A DNA stretch of 64,000 bases from the NCBI RefSeq assembly GCF_041596335.1, contig NZ_JBFHIT010000016.1, positions 12,505 through 76,504 on the forward strand, read 5' to 3'. Positions within the stretch are counted from its first letter, which is position 1. Every line of letters begins with the position of its first letter. The notes under the pieces are model-generated. The model searched no databases and was not told where the DNA came from. It saw nothing but the letters and a program-made list of their open reading frames with translations. This DNA is from Mangrovibacterium sp041596335. Lineage in GTDB: Bacteria; Bacteroidota; Bacteroidia; Bacteroidales; Prolixibacteraceae. The position numbers were made by a program, and so were the translations under genes. Below, one piece after another: positions 1-8,784 of this stretch.

Positions 1-553
1 GTGCTGCCTGCCGGATGTATCCAACAGCAAGCTGAATCTGACTTTCAAATGCCTGATGATACGGAATCGCTTTTAGCTTCCCTACCGAATCGCGCCGAAT
101 AAGCGTGTATAGACTTGCCTTGTCTGGCTCATCCCACGCGTTAAATTCGTCAACACTCATATCCTCCGGATAAAACTGAGCTCCGTCTGGTTTTTCACCA
201 ATACCAGCAACAAAAGGCTTGTTATCATTCAGTCGCTCCCACGGACCGTAATTTATTCCGATGAATTTTCGCATCGCTTCGCTATCGGCTTTGGCCAGAA
301 TGGCGTTTTTATCACCGTAAGCTTCGATCCAAAACAAATCATCCATAATTTTTGCTGCCTCAAACATCAGAGGCAACATTTGCCTTTCGCTTTCTGTTAG
401 GACCGACAAATCGGTTGTAAGCGTTACGGAAGTGAAAGCCGCAGCTTTTACTTCAATCTCTGATTTTGTTATTGTTTCCTTTTTGGGGGTATTACTACAT
501 CCAAACAGCAGCAATAGCACTATCCCACAAAACACAATACGTAAATTTTTCAT
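1..553 (-). CDS. M49-family (dipeptidyl-peptidase III-like) lipoprotein, N-terminal part
   Basis: This is the first 184 codons of a gene that continues past the left window edge. It starts at the ATG whose complement is CAT at 551-553. The N-terminus is a lipoprotein signal: basic MKNLR, a hydrophobic run, then FGC with the lipidated Cys at residue 19. The mature part contains stretches such as LTTDLSVL, AAKIMDDLFW and INYGPW that I recognise from Bacteroidota 'Zn-dependent hydrolase/DPP III-like' proteins. These are metallopeptidases of family M49 with an HEXXGH zinc site. That zinc motif lies in the missing C-terminal part, so catalysis cannot be judged here. The likely role is surface or periplasmic peptide hydrolysis. 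The family call rests on remembered similarity of the N-terminal third and is inference; the lipoprotein signal is seen directly. Confidence 0.7.
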   Translation of the reverse strand, partial: MKNLRIVFCGIVLLLLFGCSNTPKKETITKSEIEVKAAAFTSVTLTTDLSVLTESERQMLPLMFEAAKIMDDLFWIEAYGDKNAILAKADSEAMRKFIGINYGPWERLNDNKPFVAGIGEKPDGAQFYPEDMSVDEFNAWDEPDKASLYTLIRRDSVGKLKAIPYHQAFESQIQLAVGYIRQAA

Positions 554-912
554 TTCCGGAATTTTTCGATTCAACATTATTCTATGATCCAAGTCCTACG
601 AGACATACTGTGCGCCACCCTAAATCACCGCCTCATTCCACTCCGGCCTTAGCCGATCTTCACGAGCAAATACCATTTTCCGAGTTCAATTTACAGTCCA
701 GGCTATGGTTTGCTTATCGGCACTATTTCGTTATTGATCCAAAATCGCTCCGACACAAAATCACAACAACCAAATCACTATTACCGGCTCCAAACCGAGA
801 AAATCATCTTACTGGTCGGCTACTCTAACGTCAGGTTTTTCGGTGTGCATACCGAACTGTAATAAACGGCATAAAAGGGTAATTTGAGCGATTGTATTTA
901 CTGAATCAATCA
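554..912. other. Intergenic region without a recognisable gene
   Basis: About 360 bases separate the M49-like lipoprotein from the nuclease gene. An open frame on the plus strand (466-828) overlaps the start of the lipoprotein gene antisense. It has a low-complexity, Ser/Thr/Pro-rich translation typical of a shadow frame. A 6-bp hairpin (TTCGGT/ACCGAA) near 838-855 lies just past the nuclease stop, but no T-run follows it. Nothing else stands out. Confidence 0.6.
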
Positions 913-1317
913 TCAGAGGAAATACGGCTGTGCAAATCCTTTGGCAATCAACACATCATTCAGGCAATAGAAGTCGCCTACAGCACGAATATTCGTTAGG
1001 CCATCCAGAATGTCAGAACTGATCCGGATGTAGACCACTGCCAGGTATCGCCCATACTTTCCTTTCGAATCTTTCAGCGTTTCAACAATCGCCAGATCGC
1101 CCTTTTTAATGAGCGATTTAACGAAATCAGATGCCAATTTCCCCTTCATGTACTCTTCCGAATCCTTTTTCACCCCATAAACTTCGGGGGTATCCACGCC
1201 ATAAAGGCGAACACGTTCCCCTCTCACCCACACACTCATGCCCAAATCGATGTCGAGCTCACAGGTGTCGCCATCAACAACTTTTACAATTTCAGCTTGA
1301 TATTGATACATTGTCAT
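913..1317 (-). CDS. Staphylococcal nuclease-like (thermonuclease) domain protein
   Basis: A small SNase-fold protein of 134 residues from the chosen ATG at 1317. The family cleaves DNA and RNA phosphodiester bonds with Ca2+. The active-site pattern is complete: VDGDT (Asp15/Asp17), VRLYGVDTPE with Arg37, Asp42, Thr43 and Glu45, and GRYLA with Arg90. These correspond to Asp21, Arg35, Asp40, Thr41, Glu43 and Arg87 of staphylococcal nuclease. The frame is open upstream to a TTG at 1368 with another ATG at 1335. The family alignment starts at about MYQYQAEIVKV, so ATG 1317 or 1311 is most likely. I see no clear signal peptide, which leaves the cellular location open. The gene stands alone and follows yidC's terminator on the same strand. 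Confidence 0.85.
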   Translation of the reverse strand: MTMYQYQAEIVKVVDGDTCELDIDLGMSVWVRGERVRLYGVDTPEVYGVKKDSEEYMKGKLASDFVKSLIKKGDLAIVETLKDSKGKYGRYLAVVYIRISSDILDGLTNIRAVGDFYCLNDVLIAKGFAQPYFL

Positions 1318-1392
1318 TCGTTTTTTATGAAACATCAAAATGAAAACAGCCTTTTTATCGACTGTCAATCTTAAAGATACAAATCATTGGGC

Positions 1393-1419
1393 AAAAAAAA
1401 TGCTACCCGAAGGTAGCAT
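1393..1419 (-). terminator. Rho-independent terminator of pyrG-yidC
   Basis: A perfect 8-bp stem (ATGCTACC at 1400-1407 with GGTAGCAT at 1412-1419) closes a CGAA tetraloop. On the minus strand it is followed by a run of seven or eight T (A-run at 1393-1400). It lies just past the yidC stop. Confidence 0.9.
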
Positions 1420-1425
1420 TAAATT

Positions 1426-3345
1426 TTATTTTGGCATTTGAACGCCTCGCTCTTTAGCCATTTGTTCAAGTCGTTGTTGAAACTTCGATTTCTTAACCGG
1501 CCCCTTTTTCTTGTTAGCGTGTAATTTCGCCCGAATCTTGTCTTCGTCGATCAAAACACGGAACAAATACATTTGACCAATCGTAATCAGGTTGGCTAAA
1601 AAGTAATAGTAGCTCAAACCTGCCGGATAGTTGTTCAGGATGAACAGGAACATAACCGGCATAATATACATCATGGTTTGCATCCCCGGCATCGCGTTGT
1701 TGCTGGTGGCTTGCGAATTCAATTTTGTTGAAATGATTGTGGTTACAGTCATTAACAAACAGAACAAACTCACATGATCCCCATAGAACGGAATTGAGAA
1801 AGGCAAATTAAAGATTGAATCAAAAGATGACAAGTCGTTTGCCCACAGAAATTGTTCTTGTCTCAACTCAATAGACGTTGGGAAGAAGAAGAACATGGCA
1901 AACAGAATCGGCATTTGCAACAACATTGGCAAACAACCGCCCATTGGATTAACTCCAGCTTTTTTATACAAAGCCATTGTTGCCTGTTGTTTCTCCATTG
2001 GTTTGTCCTTGCCAAATTTCTCGCTCAACTCATCCACCTCAGGTTTCAACGCACGCATTTTTGCCTGAGAAATGTATGATTTATAGGTGAACGGAAACAG
2101 AATCATCTTGATGAAGATGGTGAGCAACAGGATGATAATACCGAAGTTTCCGATATAGTTTTTAAGGAAATTAAATACCGGAATCACCAACCAACGGTTT
2201 ACATAGCGCAACACCGAATAACCCAGATTCACCAGGCGATCCAGATCAATGTCGTACTGTTTTAGTGTATTGTAGTGATTGGGGCCGAAGTAGAACTGCA
2301 TTCCAAAATCTTGATCTTGTGCCGGATTATAAGGGATTGCTATGTCGGCGTAGAAATCGCCAACTTTACTGATATTTTCTTCGTCGTATGTATATTTGAT
2401 ATCAGCTGTTGGAAACGCGTCATCGGCAATAATGGTCGCATTGAAAAACAATTGTTTAAAGCTGACCCATTTCACTTTGGTTTTCAATGACTCCTCACTA
2501 GTTTTCGCCGGATCCAATTTATCTACCTCGTCGCCAAAATACTTATAGTTGATCGATGTATACCGATCTTCGCCAAATTCAGATTTTCTTTCCAGTCGAG
2601 GGCCTGCATAAGCCCAGTTAAAGTTCAGGTAATCAACATTGGCAGCGATAACATCACTCAATCCCACTGTTTTTATGTCGAAACCAACCATATACGAGTT
2701 GTAAGCCAAACTGTATACATATTTCAACGATCTGCCATTTCCGGCATCAAGAGTCATCGTTATACTCTGTGAATTACCCGGATTCTCTTCGTTGAAGTTA
2801 ACATTGCCTTCCTTGCCTTTTTTCACTTCGGGTCCGGAGGCTAACAAGTCATTCTGGCTGGATGAAGGAATGAAGAACAATTCATCGGTTTTAATACTTC
2901 TATTTTGAGAAAAGAAGTTCAACCCAAACTGTGTTTCGGGGCCATCAAATAGAATCAATGGCAACGAATCGTAGGTTTGATAACCTTTCAATTCGACCGA
3001 ATAAATCCGTCCCCCCTTAGTTGAGATGCGCACCTTCATCAGGTTGTTTTCCAGAGTAATAAATTTCTCCTCTCCGTTTGCCCCTGCGGCAAACAACCCG
3101 AATCGGTCTACAGCTGCATTCATCGTTTCCGCAGTAGTATCCGCAACAAAAGAAGCTTGTTGTTTCTCCGCCATTTGCTTCGCATGGATCTGAGCTTCTT
3201 GCTGCTGCTGAATTTCAATCTGCGCAATCGAATCCTGGCGCCGTTTCAACGCATCAAGCTCCTCCTGCGACGGCTTGTTCAGGTAACTAAATCCAATCAG
3301 GATAGCAATGATTAAAACTATCCCGACTACTGTGTTTTTATCCAT
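1426..3345 (-). CDS. yidC: Membrane protein insertase YidC
   Basis: A 639-residue YidC/Oxa1 insertase that places proteins into the inner membrane, alone or with SecYEG. The first TM segment lies at about residues 4-21 (VVGIVLIIAILIGFSYL). A Gln-rich linker and a large periplasmic beta domain (about 90-360) follow, as in Gram-negative YidC. The conserved insertase core comes next, starting near FGIIILLLTIFIKMILFPF with its cytosolic coiled hairpin (KMRALKPEVDELSEKF) and further TM helices. The C-terminal tail is strongly basic (NKKKGPVKKSKFQQRL), which in this family contacts ribosomes. It follows pyrG by 21 bases, so the two are very probably co-transcribed. A strong terminator follows. Confidence 0.98.
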   Translation of the reverse strand: MDKNTVVGIVLIIAILIGFSYLNKPSQEELDALKRRQDSIAQIEIQQQQEAQIHAKQMAEKQQASFVADTTAETMNAAVDRFGLFAAGANGEEKFITLENNLMKVRISTKGGRIYSVELKGYQTYDSLPLILFDGPETQFGLNFFSQNRSIKTDELFFIPSSSQNDLLASGPEVKKGKEGNVNFNEENPGNSQSITMTLDAGNGRSLKYVYSLAYNSYMVGFDIKTVGLSDVIAANVDYLNFNWAYAGPRLERKSEFGEDRYTSINYKYFGDEVDKLDPAKTSEESLKTKVKWVSFKQLFFNATIIADDAFPTADIKYTYDEENISKVGDFYADIAIPYNPAQDQDFGMQFYFGPNHYNTLKQYDIDLDRLVNLGYSVLRYVNRWLVIPVFNFLKNYIGNFGIIILLLTIFIKMILFPFTYKSYISQAKMRALKPEVDELSEKFGKDKPMEKQQATMALYKKAGVNPMGGCLPMLLQMPILFAMFFFFPTSIELRQEQFLWANDLSSFDSIFNLPFSIPFYGDHVSLFCLLMTVTTIISTKLNSQATSNNAMPGMQTMMYIMPVMFLFILNNYPAGLSYYYFLANLITIGQMYLFRVLIDEDKIRAKLHANKKKGPVKKSKFQQRLEQMAKERGVQMPK

Positions 3346-3366
3346 AATTTAATTTATTTACTTATA

Positions 3367-4968
3367 TTAACTATTTGCGGCTTTTACAAATGCCACAAAC
3401 AGCGGATGAGGATTAAGCACGGTACTGCTGTATTCGGGGTGATATTGCACACCAACAAACCACTTGTGATTCGGAATTTCAACCACTTCCACCAAATTCG
3501 TGTCAGGGTTGATTCCCACAGGATTCATACCGCCCTTTTTAAAAGCATCCAGGTACTCATTGTTAAATTCATAACGATGACGATGACGCTCCCGAATTTC
3601 CTGTGATCCGTAGGCTTGATACAACTTCGATTTTTTATCATTAATATGGCAAGTATAGGCACCCAATCGCATGGTACCACCCTTTTCGGTAATTCCTTTC
3701 TGATCTTCCATCAGGCCGATAACCGGGAAGTTGGTTTTTTCATTCATCTCGGTTGAATCGGCTCCTTCCATACCTAACACGTTGCGGGCAAATTCAATAA
3801 CCGCAATTTGCATCCCTAGACAAATACCAAGGAATGGAATGTTATTTTCACGAATGAACTTAGTGGCCAGAATCTTACCTTCAATTCCCCGATGCCCAAA
3901 TCCGGGTGCAATAATTACTCCCTGGAGGTCACCTAATATTTCCGCTACATTTTTCTTCGTAATATCCTCCGAGTGTATCCACTGAAGATTCACTTTCACT
4001 CGGTTAATTGCTCCGGCATGTATTAATGCCTCAGCAATCGATTTGTAGGCGTCTGCAAGTTCAACATATTTCCCAACCAAACCGATTTTGATCTCTCGCT
4101 CCGGGTTTTTCAGTTTTGATAAAAACTCGTTCCAATCATCTAGTTTGGGTTCATTTTTGTGTGGAAGTCGCAATTTTTTCAATACTGTAAGATCTAATTT
4201 TTCCTCCAGCATTTTATTTGGCACTTCGTAAATCGTCTCTACATCAATCGATTGAACTACCGCATCGCTATCAACATTACAAAACAGAGCAACCTTTTTA
4301 CGCAGACTGGTATTTAAATCGTGCTCCGTACGCAACACCAACACATCGGGTTGAACTCCGTTTTCGAGCAACATTTTTACGGAGTGTTGAGTTGGCTTGG
4401 TTTTAAGCTCACCTGAAGCTGCCAGGAACGGCACCAAAGTTAAGTGAACCACCAGCGCGCTCGAGCCCAACTCCCATTTCAACTGGCGAACCGCTTCGAT
4501 GTATGGAAGTGACTCCATATCACCCACTGTTCCACCAATTTCTGTGACGACGATATCGTAGTTTCGTTTCGTACCCAGAAATTTAATTTTACGTTTTATT
4601 TCGTCGGTGATGTGTGGAATAATCTGGACCGTTTTTCCCAGATAATCCCCACGGCGTTCCTTATTAATAACCGACTGATAAATCCGACCAGTTGTAACAT
4701 TATTGGCCTGAGAGGTCGGAACGTTCAGGAAACGTTCGTAATGCCCAAGGTCAAGGTCTGTTTCAGCACCATCTTCTGTGACAAAACACTCCCCGTGTTC
4801 ATAAGGGTTCAAAGTACCCGGATCAACATTGATATAGGGGTCTAGCTTCTGGATAGTGACGGAATAACCTCTGGCTTGCAATAACTTAGCCAATGAGGCT
4901 GCTACAATTCCTTTTCCTAATGAGGAGGTAACACCTCCCGTTACAAAGATGTACTTGGTTGCTGACAA
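3367..4968 (-). CDS. pyrG: CTP synthase
   Basis: A 533-residue glutamine-hydrolysing CTP synthase (UTP + ATP + Gln to CTP), the last step of de novo pyrimidine synthesis. The N-terminal synthetase domain has the P-loop region GGVTSSLGKG (11-20) and the KLDPYINVDPGT signature. The C-terminal class I glutamine amidotransferase domain has the triad Cys383 (GICLGMQ), His510 and Glu512 (QYHPE). Length and domain order are normal for the family. The start is an ATG, and yidC follows after 21 bases. On the minus strand a TAAATTTG element (complement of 5001-5008) sits about 35 bases upstream of the start and is a plausible -7 box. Confidence 0.98.
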   Translation of the reverse strand: MSATKYIFVTGGVTSSLGKGIVAASLAKLLQARGYSVTIQKLDPYINVDPGTLNPYEHGECFVTEDGAETDLDLGHYERFLNVPTSQANNVTTGRIYQSVINKERRGDYLGKTVQIIPHITDEIKRKIKFLGTKRNYDIVVTEIGGTVGDMESLPYIEAVRQLKWELGSSALVVHLTLVPFLAASGELKTKPTQHSVKMLLENGVQPDVLVLRTEHDLNTSLRKKVALFCNVDSDAVVQSIDVETIYEVPNKMLEEKLDLTVLKKLRLPHKNEPKLDDWNEFLSKLKNPEREIKIGLVGKYVELADAYKSIAEALIHAGAINRVKVNLQWIHSEDITKKNVAEILGDLQGVIIAPGFGHRGIEGKILATKFIRENNIPFLGICLGMQIAVIEFARNVLGMEGADSTEMNEKTNFPVIGLMEDQKGITEKGGTMRLGAYTCHINDKKSKLYQAYGSQEIRERHRHRYEFNNEYLDAFKKGGMNPVGINPDTNLVEVVEIPNHKWFVGVQYHPEYSSTVLNPHPLFVAFVKAANS

Positions 4969-5063
4969 AATCGTAAAATTTAATTGTTCCTAAAAGCGCA
5001 CAAATTTAAGCAATAAAACCGATTGCGATAAAAAATGTGCAGGATATCTTTCGAATTAATACC

Positions 5064-5090
5064 TAAAAAAACCCGCTTGAGGGCGGGTTT
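5064..5090 (-). terminator. Rho-independent terminator of the DUF349 gene
   Basis: The stem ACCCGC (5071-5076) pairs with GCGGGT (5083-5088). On the minus strand a T-run follows (A-run at 5064-5070). It lies 14 bases past the DUF349 stop codon. Confidence 0.88.
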
Positions 5091-5103
5091 CTGTTTTTAT
5101 TGA

Positions 5104-7176
5104 TTAATTATCATCATCCATATCATCTATTATCCGAATCTTTTCCTTCAGTAGCTCAATCTTTTCTACGGTGTCCTGTATTTTCCGATTGACATCTTCA
5201 ATGAGCGATTCTGCATTTTTTGTGTTGGCAAAGAATCCAATGTTATTATTCAGCAGCGCTAAGTCGTTTTCCAGTTGCTTCATTCGGCTAATGTATTTAT
5301 CGCGCTCATAAAGCATCTTGTTGTGCCCTCTGTTACTCTCTGAAAAATTAGACATTTTCGACTTAAACTTCAGGATGTCCCGCTTATGGTCATCAATCTT
5401 CAGGTGGTCGAAATGTGCATTGATCGCATTTCTGAATTCATTTTGAACCCGATCTTTTTCTTTAAAGGGCACATGGCCGATATCTGTCCAACGGCCCTGA
5501 AACTCCCTCATTTGGGCCAAATCTTTATCTTCATTTTTTGTTAAGACATACCGTTTCACTTCGTCGATCAAAGCTTGCTTTTTCTCCAGGTTCTCAACCT
5601 GATCATGATCAACAGTTGAAAAATGCTCTGATTTTTGATCGAAGAAAAAATCGCAGGCAGCACGAAAACGCTTCCAAATTGCATCCGACTGTTTTCTTGG
5701 AACAGGCCCAATTTGTTTCCATTTCTTTTGAATCCGAATGAATTCATCAGTCGTCTTTTTCCAGTCCTGACTATCTTTCAACGCTTCAGCCTGCACACAA
5801 AGATCAGTTTTCATCTGCAGATTATTTTGCTGTAACTCTTTGTTTTGCGCGTAGAATTCGCGTTTGGCATCAAAGAATTTGTCACAGGCACTCCGGAATC
5901 GTTCGTAGATTCTATTGTTATCCTTTTTGGGCGCAAAACCGATTGTCCGCCAAACTTTCTGCAACTCGATCAAATCTCTCGACTTATCGTCCCATTCTTT
6001 ATGGTTCGTTAAATCCAACGCAGCTATTTCCTCTGCCTTCTCACATAAGACTGTTTTAGCGTCCAGATTTTTCTTCTGATCGTCCTTGCGGTCTTCAAAA
6101 TACTCCTGATGCTTTTTATTGATTATCGAAGTCGCAGCTTTGAATCGTTCCCACAATTCATCTTTTTTATCTCTCGGAACGGGCCCAACCTCGCGCCACT
6201 GTTCGTGAAATTTCTGTAAAATATTGAACGCCTTTATTACAGATGGCTCTACAACCAACTCTTCGGCCTTTTCACACAGGCCGATTTTTATCTCCATGTT
6301 TTTTTTCAGATCAAGATCGCGTAACTCTTTATTAATCTTGATATAATCGTAGAAATTTTCAACATGGTGATGATAGGTTTCCCAAAGGTCTTTGAGTTTA
6401 GATTGTGGAACTAATCCTGTATCGCGCCATTTTTGCTGTAGATCCCGAAATTCCTGAAAAGTTTTATTGATCGATTCTTTCCGGTTTACCAGAGATTTGA
6501 TATCCTCAATTATCTGATATTTAATTTCTACATTTTGTTCCTTTTCCTCCTCCATATTCTTCATCCGTTGGCTTTTCAGCTGTCGGTACTCTTTGAGCAG
6601 GTTTTTCAAATCATCTTCATAGGGGGCATTTCCGGGTTCGTATTCCTCTTCTTTCCCGCCATCAGCGAGAAAAGCTGCTTTTTCTGTTTCAATATTTGCC
6701 CGGTGTTTCTTGTAGAAATTTATTTTAATTCGATCTACTTCGTCTTTAATATCATCGTCAGTCGTTGCTGCAAGTAAATCGCGAAGTGCATTAATCAATT
6801 CAACTTCAGTATAGGTTGAATAATCAATTTTCCCTTGTGCGATCATCGCATTGGCTGTATCCTCATCCATTTCCTCATCTTCCTCATCCGAGTTATCCTC
6901 GTTTTCTGATTCGATGACAGGTTCATCAGCTTTATCATTTTCTGTTGCCTTTTCTTGCTCAGCAACCTCCTCCTTCTGATCTTCCTTTTCTGTATTCTCA
7001 GGCAACTTCTGTTCCTGTGGTACGGTTATATCACTCTGCGATTTCTCTCCCCCCGCATTCGCGGCTGAATCGACGTTCGCAGATTCCTGGCTTTCATTTG
7101 GCGCAGCAGCTTCACCGGAATTTTCCGACTTCGCTTTTAACTCATCATTCGAGTTTTTTAGATCTTTAGGTTCCAT
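5104..7176 (-). CDS. DUF349 repeat protein with acidic N-terminus
   Basis: A 690-residue soluble protein. The first ~115 residues are low-complexity and very rich in Glu, Asp, Asn and Ser. The rest holds five DUF349 repeats of about 70-90 residues, recognisable by the recurring core W-R/K-x-I/V/T-G-x-V/A-P...W/Y-x-R-F-R-x-A-C-x-x-F-F: QQKWRDTGLVP, HEQWREVGPVP, QKVWRTIGFAP, QKKWKQIGPVP and QGRWTDIGHVP. The C-terminus is a predicted coiled coil (LENDLALLNN...EKIELLKEKI). DUF349 proteins are widespread in Bacteroidota. Their biochemical role is not established as far as I know, so I assign none. The gene is monocistronic, with a terminator immediately downstream. Confidence 0.92.
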   Translation of the reverse strand: MEPKDLKNSNDELKAKSENSGEAAAPNESQESANVDSAANAGGEKSQSDITVPQEQKLPENTEKEDQKEEVAEQEKATENDKADEPVIESENEDNSDEEDEEMDEDTANAMIAQGKIDYSTYTEVELINALRDLLAATTDDDIKDEVDRIKINFYKKHRANIETEKAAFLADGGKEEEYEPGNAPYEDDLKNLLKEYRQLKSQRMKNMEEEKEQNVEIKYQIIEDIKSLVNRKESINKTFQEFRDLQQKWRDTGLVPQSKLKDLWETYHHHVENFYDYIKINKELRDLDLKKNMEIKIGLCEKAEELVVEPSVIKAFNILQKFHEQWREVGPVPRDKKDELWERFKAATSIINKKHQEYFEDRKDDQKKNLDAKTVLCEKAEEIAALDLTNHKEWDDKSRDLIELQKVWRTIGFAPKKDNNRIYERFRSACDKFFDAKREFYAQNKELQQNNLQMKTDLCVQAEALKDSQDWKKTTDEFIRIQKKWKQIGPVPRKQSDAIWKRFRAACDFFFDQKSEHFSTVDHDQVENLEKKQALIDEVKRYVLTKNEDKDLAQMREFQGRWTDIGHVPFKEKDRVQNEFRNAINAHFDHLKIDDHKRDILKFKSKMSNFSESNRGHNKMLYERDKYISRMKQLENDLALLNNNIGFFANTKNAESLIEDVNRKIQDTVEKIELLKEKIRIIDDMDDDN

Positions 7177-7312
7177 GCAATTAATGGTGTTAAAATTACT
7201 GAGTAATTTTCAGATATTCAGGTCTCTTATACTCTACGAAAATATAATTTTCATAACGAATACTCAAGCAAATACCCGACTATTTCGAGAAAACACGATG
7301 ATAAGTTACAAA

Positions 7313-7343
7313 AAATGCCGCATCCAAAACGAATGCGGCATTT
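7313..7343 (-). terminator. Rho-independent terminator of hsp20
   Basis: An 11-bp stem, AAATGCCGCAT (7313-7323) with ATGCGGCATTT (7333-7343), lies 24 bases past the hsp20 stop. A-rich flanks on the plus strand give T-runs on the minus strand. Confidence 0.85.
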
Positions 7344-7366
7344 AGTTTTTATTAATTACTTAATCC

Positions 7367-7804
7367 TTAAGCGATTTCAATATTTCGCACAACCGGCTTC
7401 ACCTCTTCTCTTTTTTCCAATGTTAAAATTAAAATGCCATTTGCGAAGTTTGCCTGGATTTTTTCACGATCCAAGTCCTCATTTAATTTGAATTTCTTCT
7501 CAAAACCCTGAGTCTTGAACTCGATTCGCGAATAGTTGGATGCTGACTCCTCTGCTTTTGCGGCTTCCCCTCGAATAATTAAAAGATCGTTATCCAAGGT
7601 AATTTTCACTTGTTCTTTACTAAAACCTGGGATCTGCATCTCAATACGCACCGAATTTTCTAAATCATAAATATTGCTTGCCGGCTTCACGCTAATCTCA
7701 TTACGTGCGTAACGATCCGCATGTAAACCTTGCAAAAAGAAATCATTCACCAGTCGATCAACGGCATTAAAACTGTAAGCTGGATTAACTTTTACTAATT
7801 TCAT
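7367..7804 (-). CDS. Hsp20/alpha-crystallin family small heat-shock protein
   Basis: A 145-residue small heat-shock chaperone that holds unfolding proteins in an ATP-independent way. The alpha-crystallin domain spans about residues 35-135 and includes PGFSKEQVKITLDNDLLII and the typical ANGILILTL strand. The C-terminal tail has the I-x-I motif (NIEIA) used for oligomer assembly. The frame is open to a TTG at 7819. I choose ATG 7804 because GGAGGA lies 6 bases upstream (complement of 7811-7816), one of the few strong Shine-Dalgarno sequences in the window. A TATTTTTG box (complement of 7881-7888) about 75 bases upstream could drive it. The gene is monocistronic, between a terminator and the divergent trmD. 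Confidence 0.95.
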   Translation of the reverse strand: MKLVKVNPAYSFNAVDRLVNDFFLQGLHADRYARNEISVKPASNIYDLENSVRIEMQIPGFSKEQVKITLDNDLLIIRGEAAKAEESASNYSRIEFKTQGFEKKFKLNEDLDREKIQANFANGILILTLEKREEVKPVVRNIEIA

Positions 7805-7880
7805 ATTTCTATCCTCCAAAAAATTTAGTTTTCAATTTTTAATTATTTCTTCTCTCCCTAATCAACTGTCACTCCATTCT

Positions 7881-7910
7881 CAAAAATAAGTCAAAATGAA
7901 GCATCACCAA
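7881..7910 (-). promoter_or_regulatory. Candidate hsp20 promoter
   Basis: On the minus strand TTG (complement of 7908-7910) is followed after 19 bases by TATTTTTG (complement of 7881-7888). This matches the Bacteroidota sigma-ABfr consensus. It points to hsp20 with a leader of about 70 nt. Confidence 0.5.
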
Positions 7911-8055
7911 CAACAAACCATGCCACATCTACCGATTTGAACAAATAAAAACTGCCATTTTGGCATTCTGCGTGTTATTTTACCTATAATCTACTCTCAA
8001 GAATTATTCTTCAGCTTTGACGATTTCTGTTACTTTTGCAAAAAATTCAATTGAT

Positions 8056-8739
8056 ATGCGCATCGATATTCTCACTGTAGTTCCCGAGTTACTGGAAAGC
8101 CCTTTCAAGTATTCAATTTTAAAACGCGCCCAGGACAATGGCGTGGTTGAGATCCATGTGCACAACATACGTGATTTTTCGACCGACAAGCACCGGAAGG
8201 TTGATGACTACGCTTTTAGCGGCGGAGCAGGTATGGTAATGACTATTCAGCCAATTGAATCGGCGATCGAGCATTTGAAGTCACAAAGAAGCTACGACGA
8301 AGTTATTTACACCAGCCCCGACGGTGAAGTATTCAACCAGCAGATTGCCAACCAATGTTCACTCTACGAAAACATCATTATCCTCTGCGGGCACTACAAG
8401 GGAGTTGACCAGCGCGTGCGCGAGCATTTAATTACCAGAGAGATTTCGATTGGTGACTACGTTTTAACTGGCGGCGAAATGGCGGCAGCCGTAATGGTTG
8501 ATGCGATTGTTCGCTTGATTCCCGGAGCCATGTCGGACGAAACATCGGCCTTGACCGACTCATTTCAGGACAACCTGTTGAGCCCACCGGTTTATACCCG
8601 CCCTGCCGACTACAAAGGATGGAAAGTACCGGATATTTTGTTGAGCGGAAATGATAAGCAAGTGAACGACTGGAAAGAAAAACAAGCATGGCAACGCACC
8701 AAACTACTGCGCCCCGACCTACTCAAAGGACACGAATAG
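8056..8739 (+). CDS. trmD: tRNA (guanine-37-N1)-methyltransferase TrmD
   Basis: A 227-residue SPOUT methyltransferase that makes m1G37 in tRNAs reading CNN/GNN codons and so prevents frameshifting. Recognisable family motifs are the N-terminal MRIDILTVVPELL, LCGHYKGVDQRV and the knot region EISIGDYVLTGGEMAA. The frame is open upstream to a TTG at 8017, but the family N-terminus aligns with ATG 8056. A TACTTTTG element (8031-8038) directly upstream fits a -7 box and would give a very short leader. The gene is alone here, not in the rpsP-rimM-trmD-rplS operon known from other phyla. Confidence 0.97.
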   Translation: MRIDILTVVPELLESPFKYSILKRAQDNGVVEIHVHNIRDFSTDKHRKVDDYAFSGGAGMVMTIQPIESAIEHLKSQRSYDEVIYTSPDGEVFNQQIANQCSLYENIIILCGHYKGVDQRVREHLITREISIGDYVLTGGEMAAAVMVDAIVRLIPGAMSDETSALTDSFQDNLLSPPVYTRPADYKGWKVPDILLSGNDKQVNDWKEKQAWQRTKLLRPDLLKGHE

Positions 8740-8784
8740 CCTATAGAACAAGAAAAAAATCAGTCGTTTTTGAAGCATCTGACC

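Noticed and set aside
466..828. 120-codon plus-strand frame
   Set aside because: Overlaps the M49-like gene start in antisense; low complexity and no family resemblance.
8431..8689. 85-codon minus-strand frame over trmD
   Set aside because: Antisense shadow of trmD, which has full family motifs.
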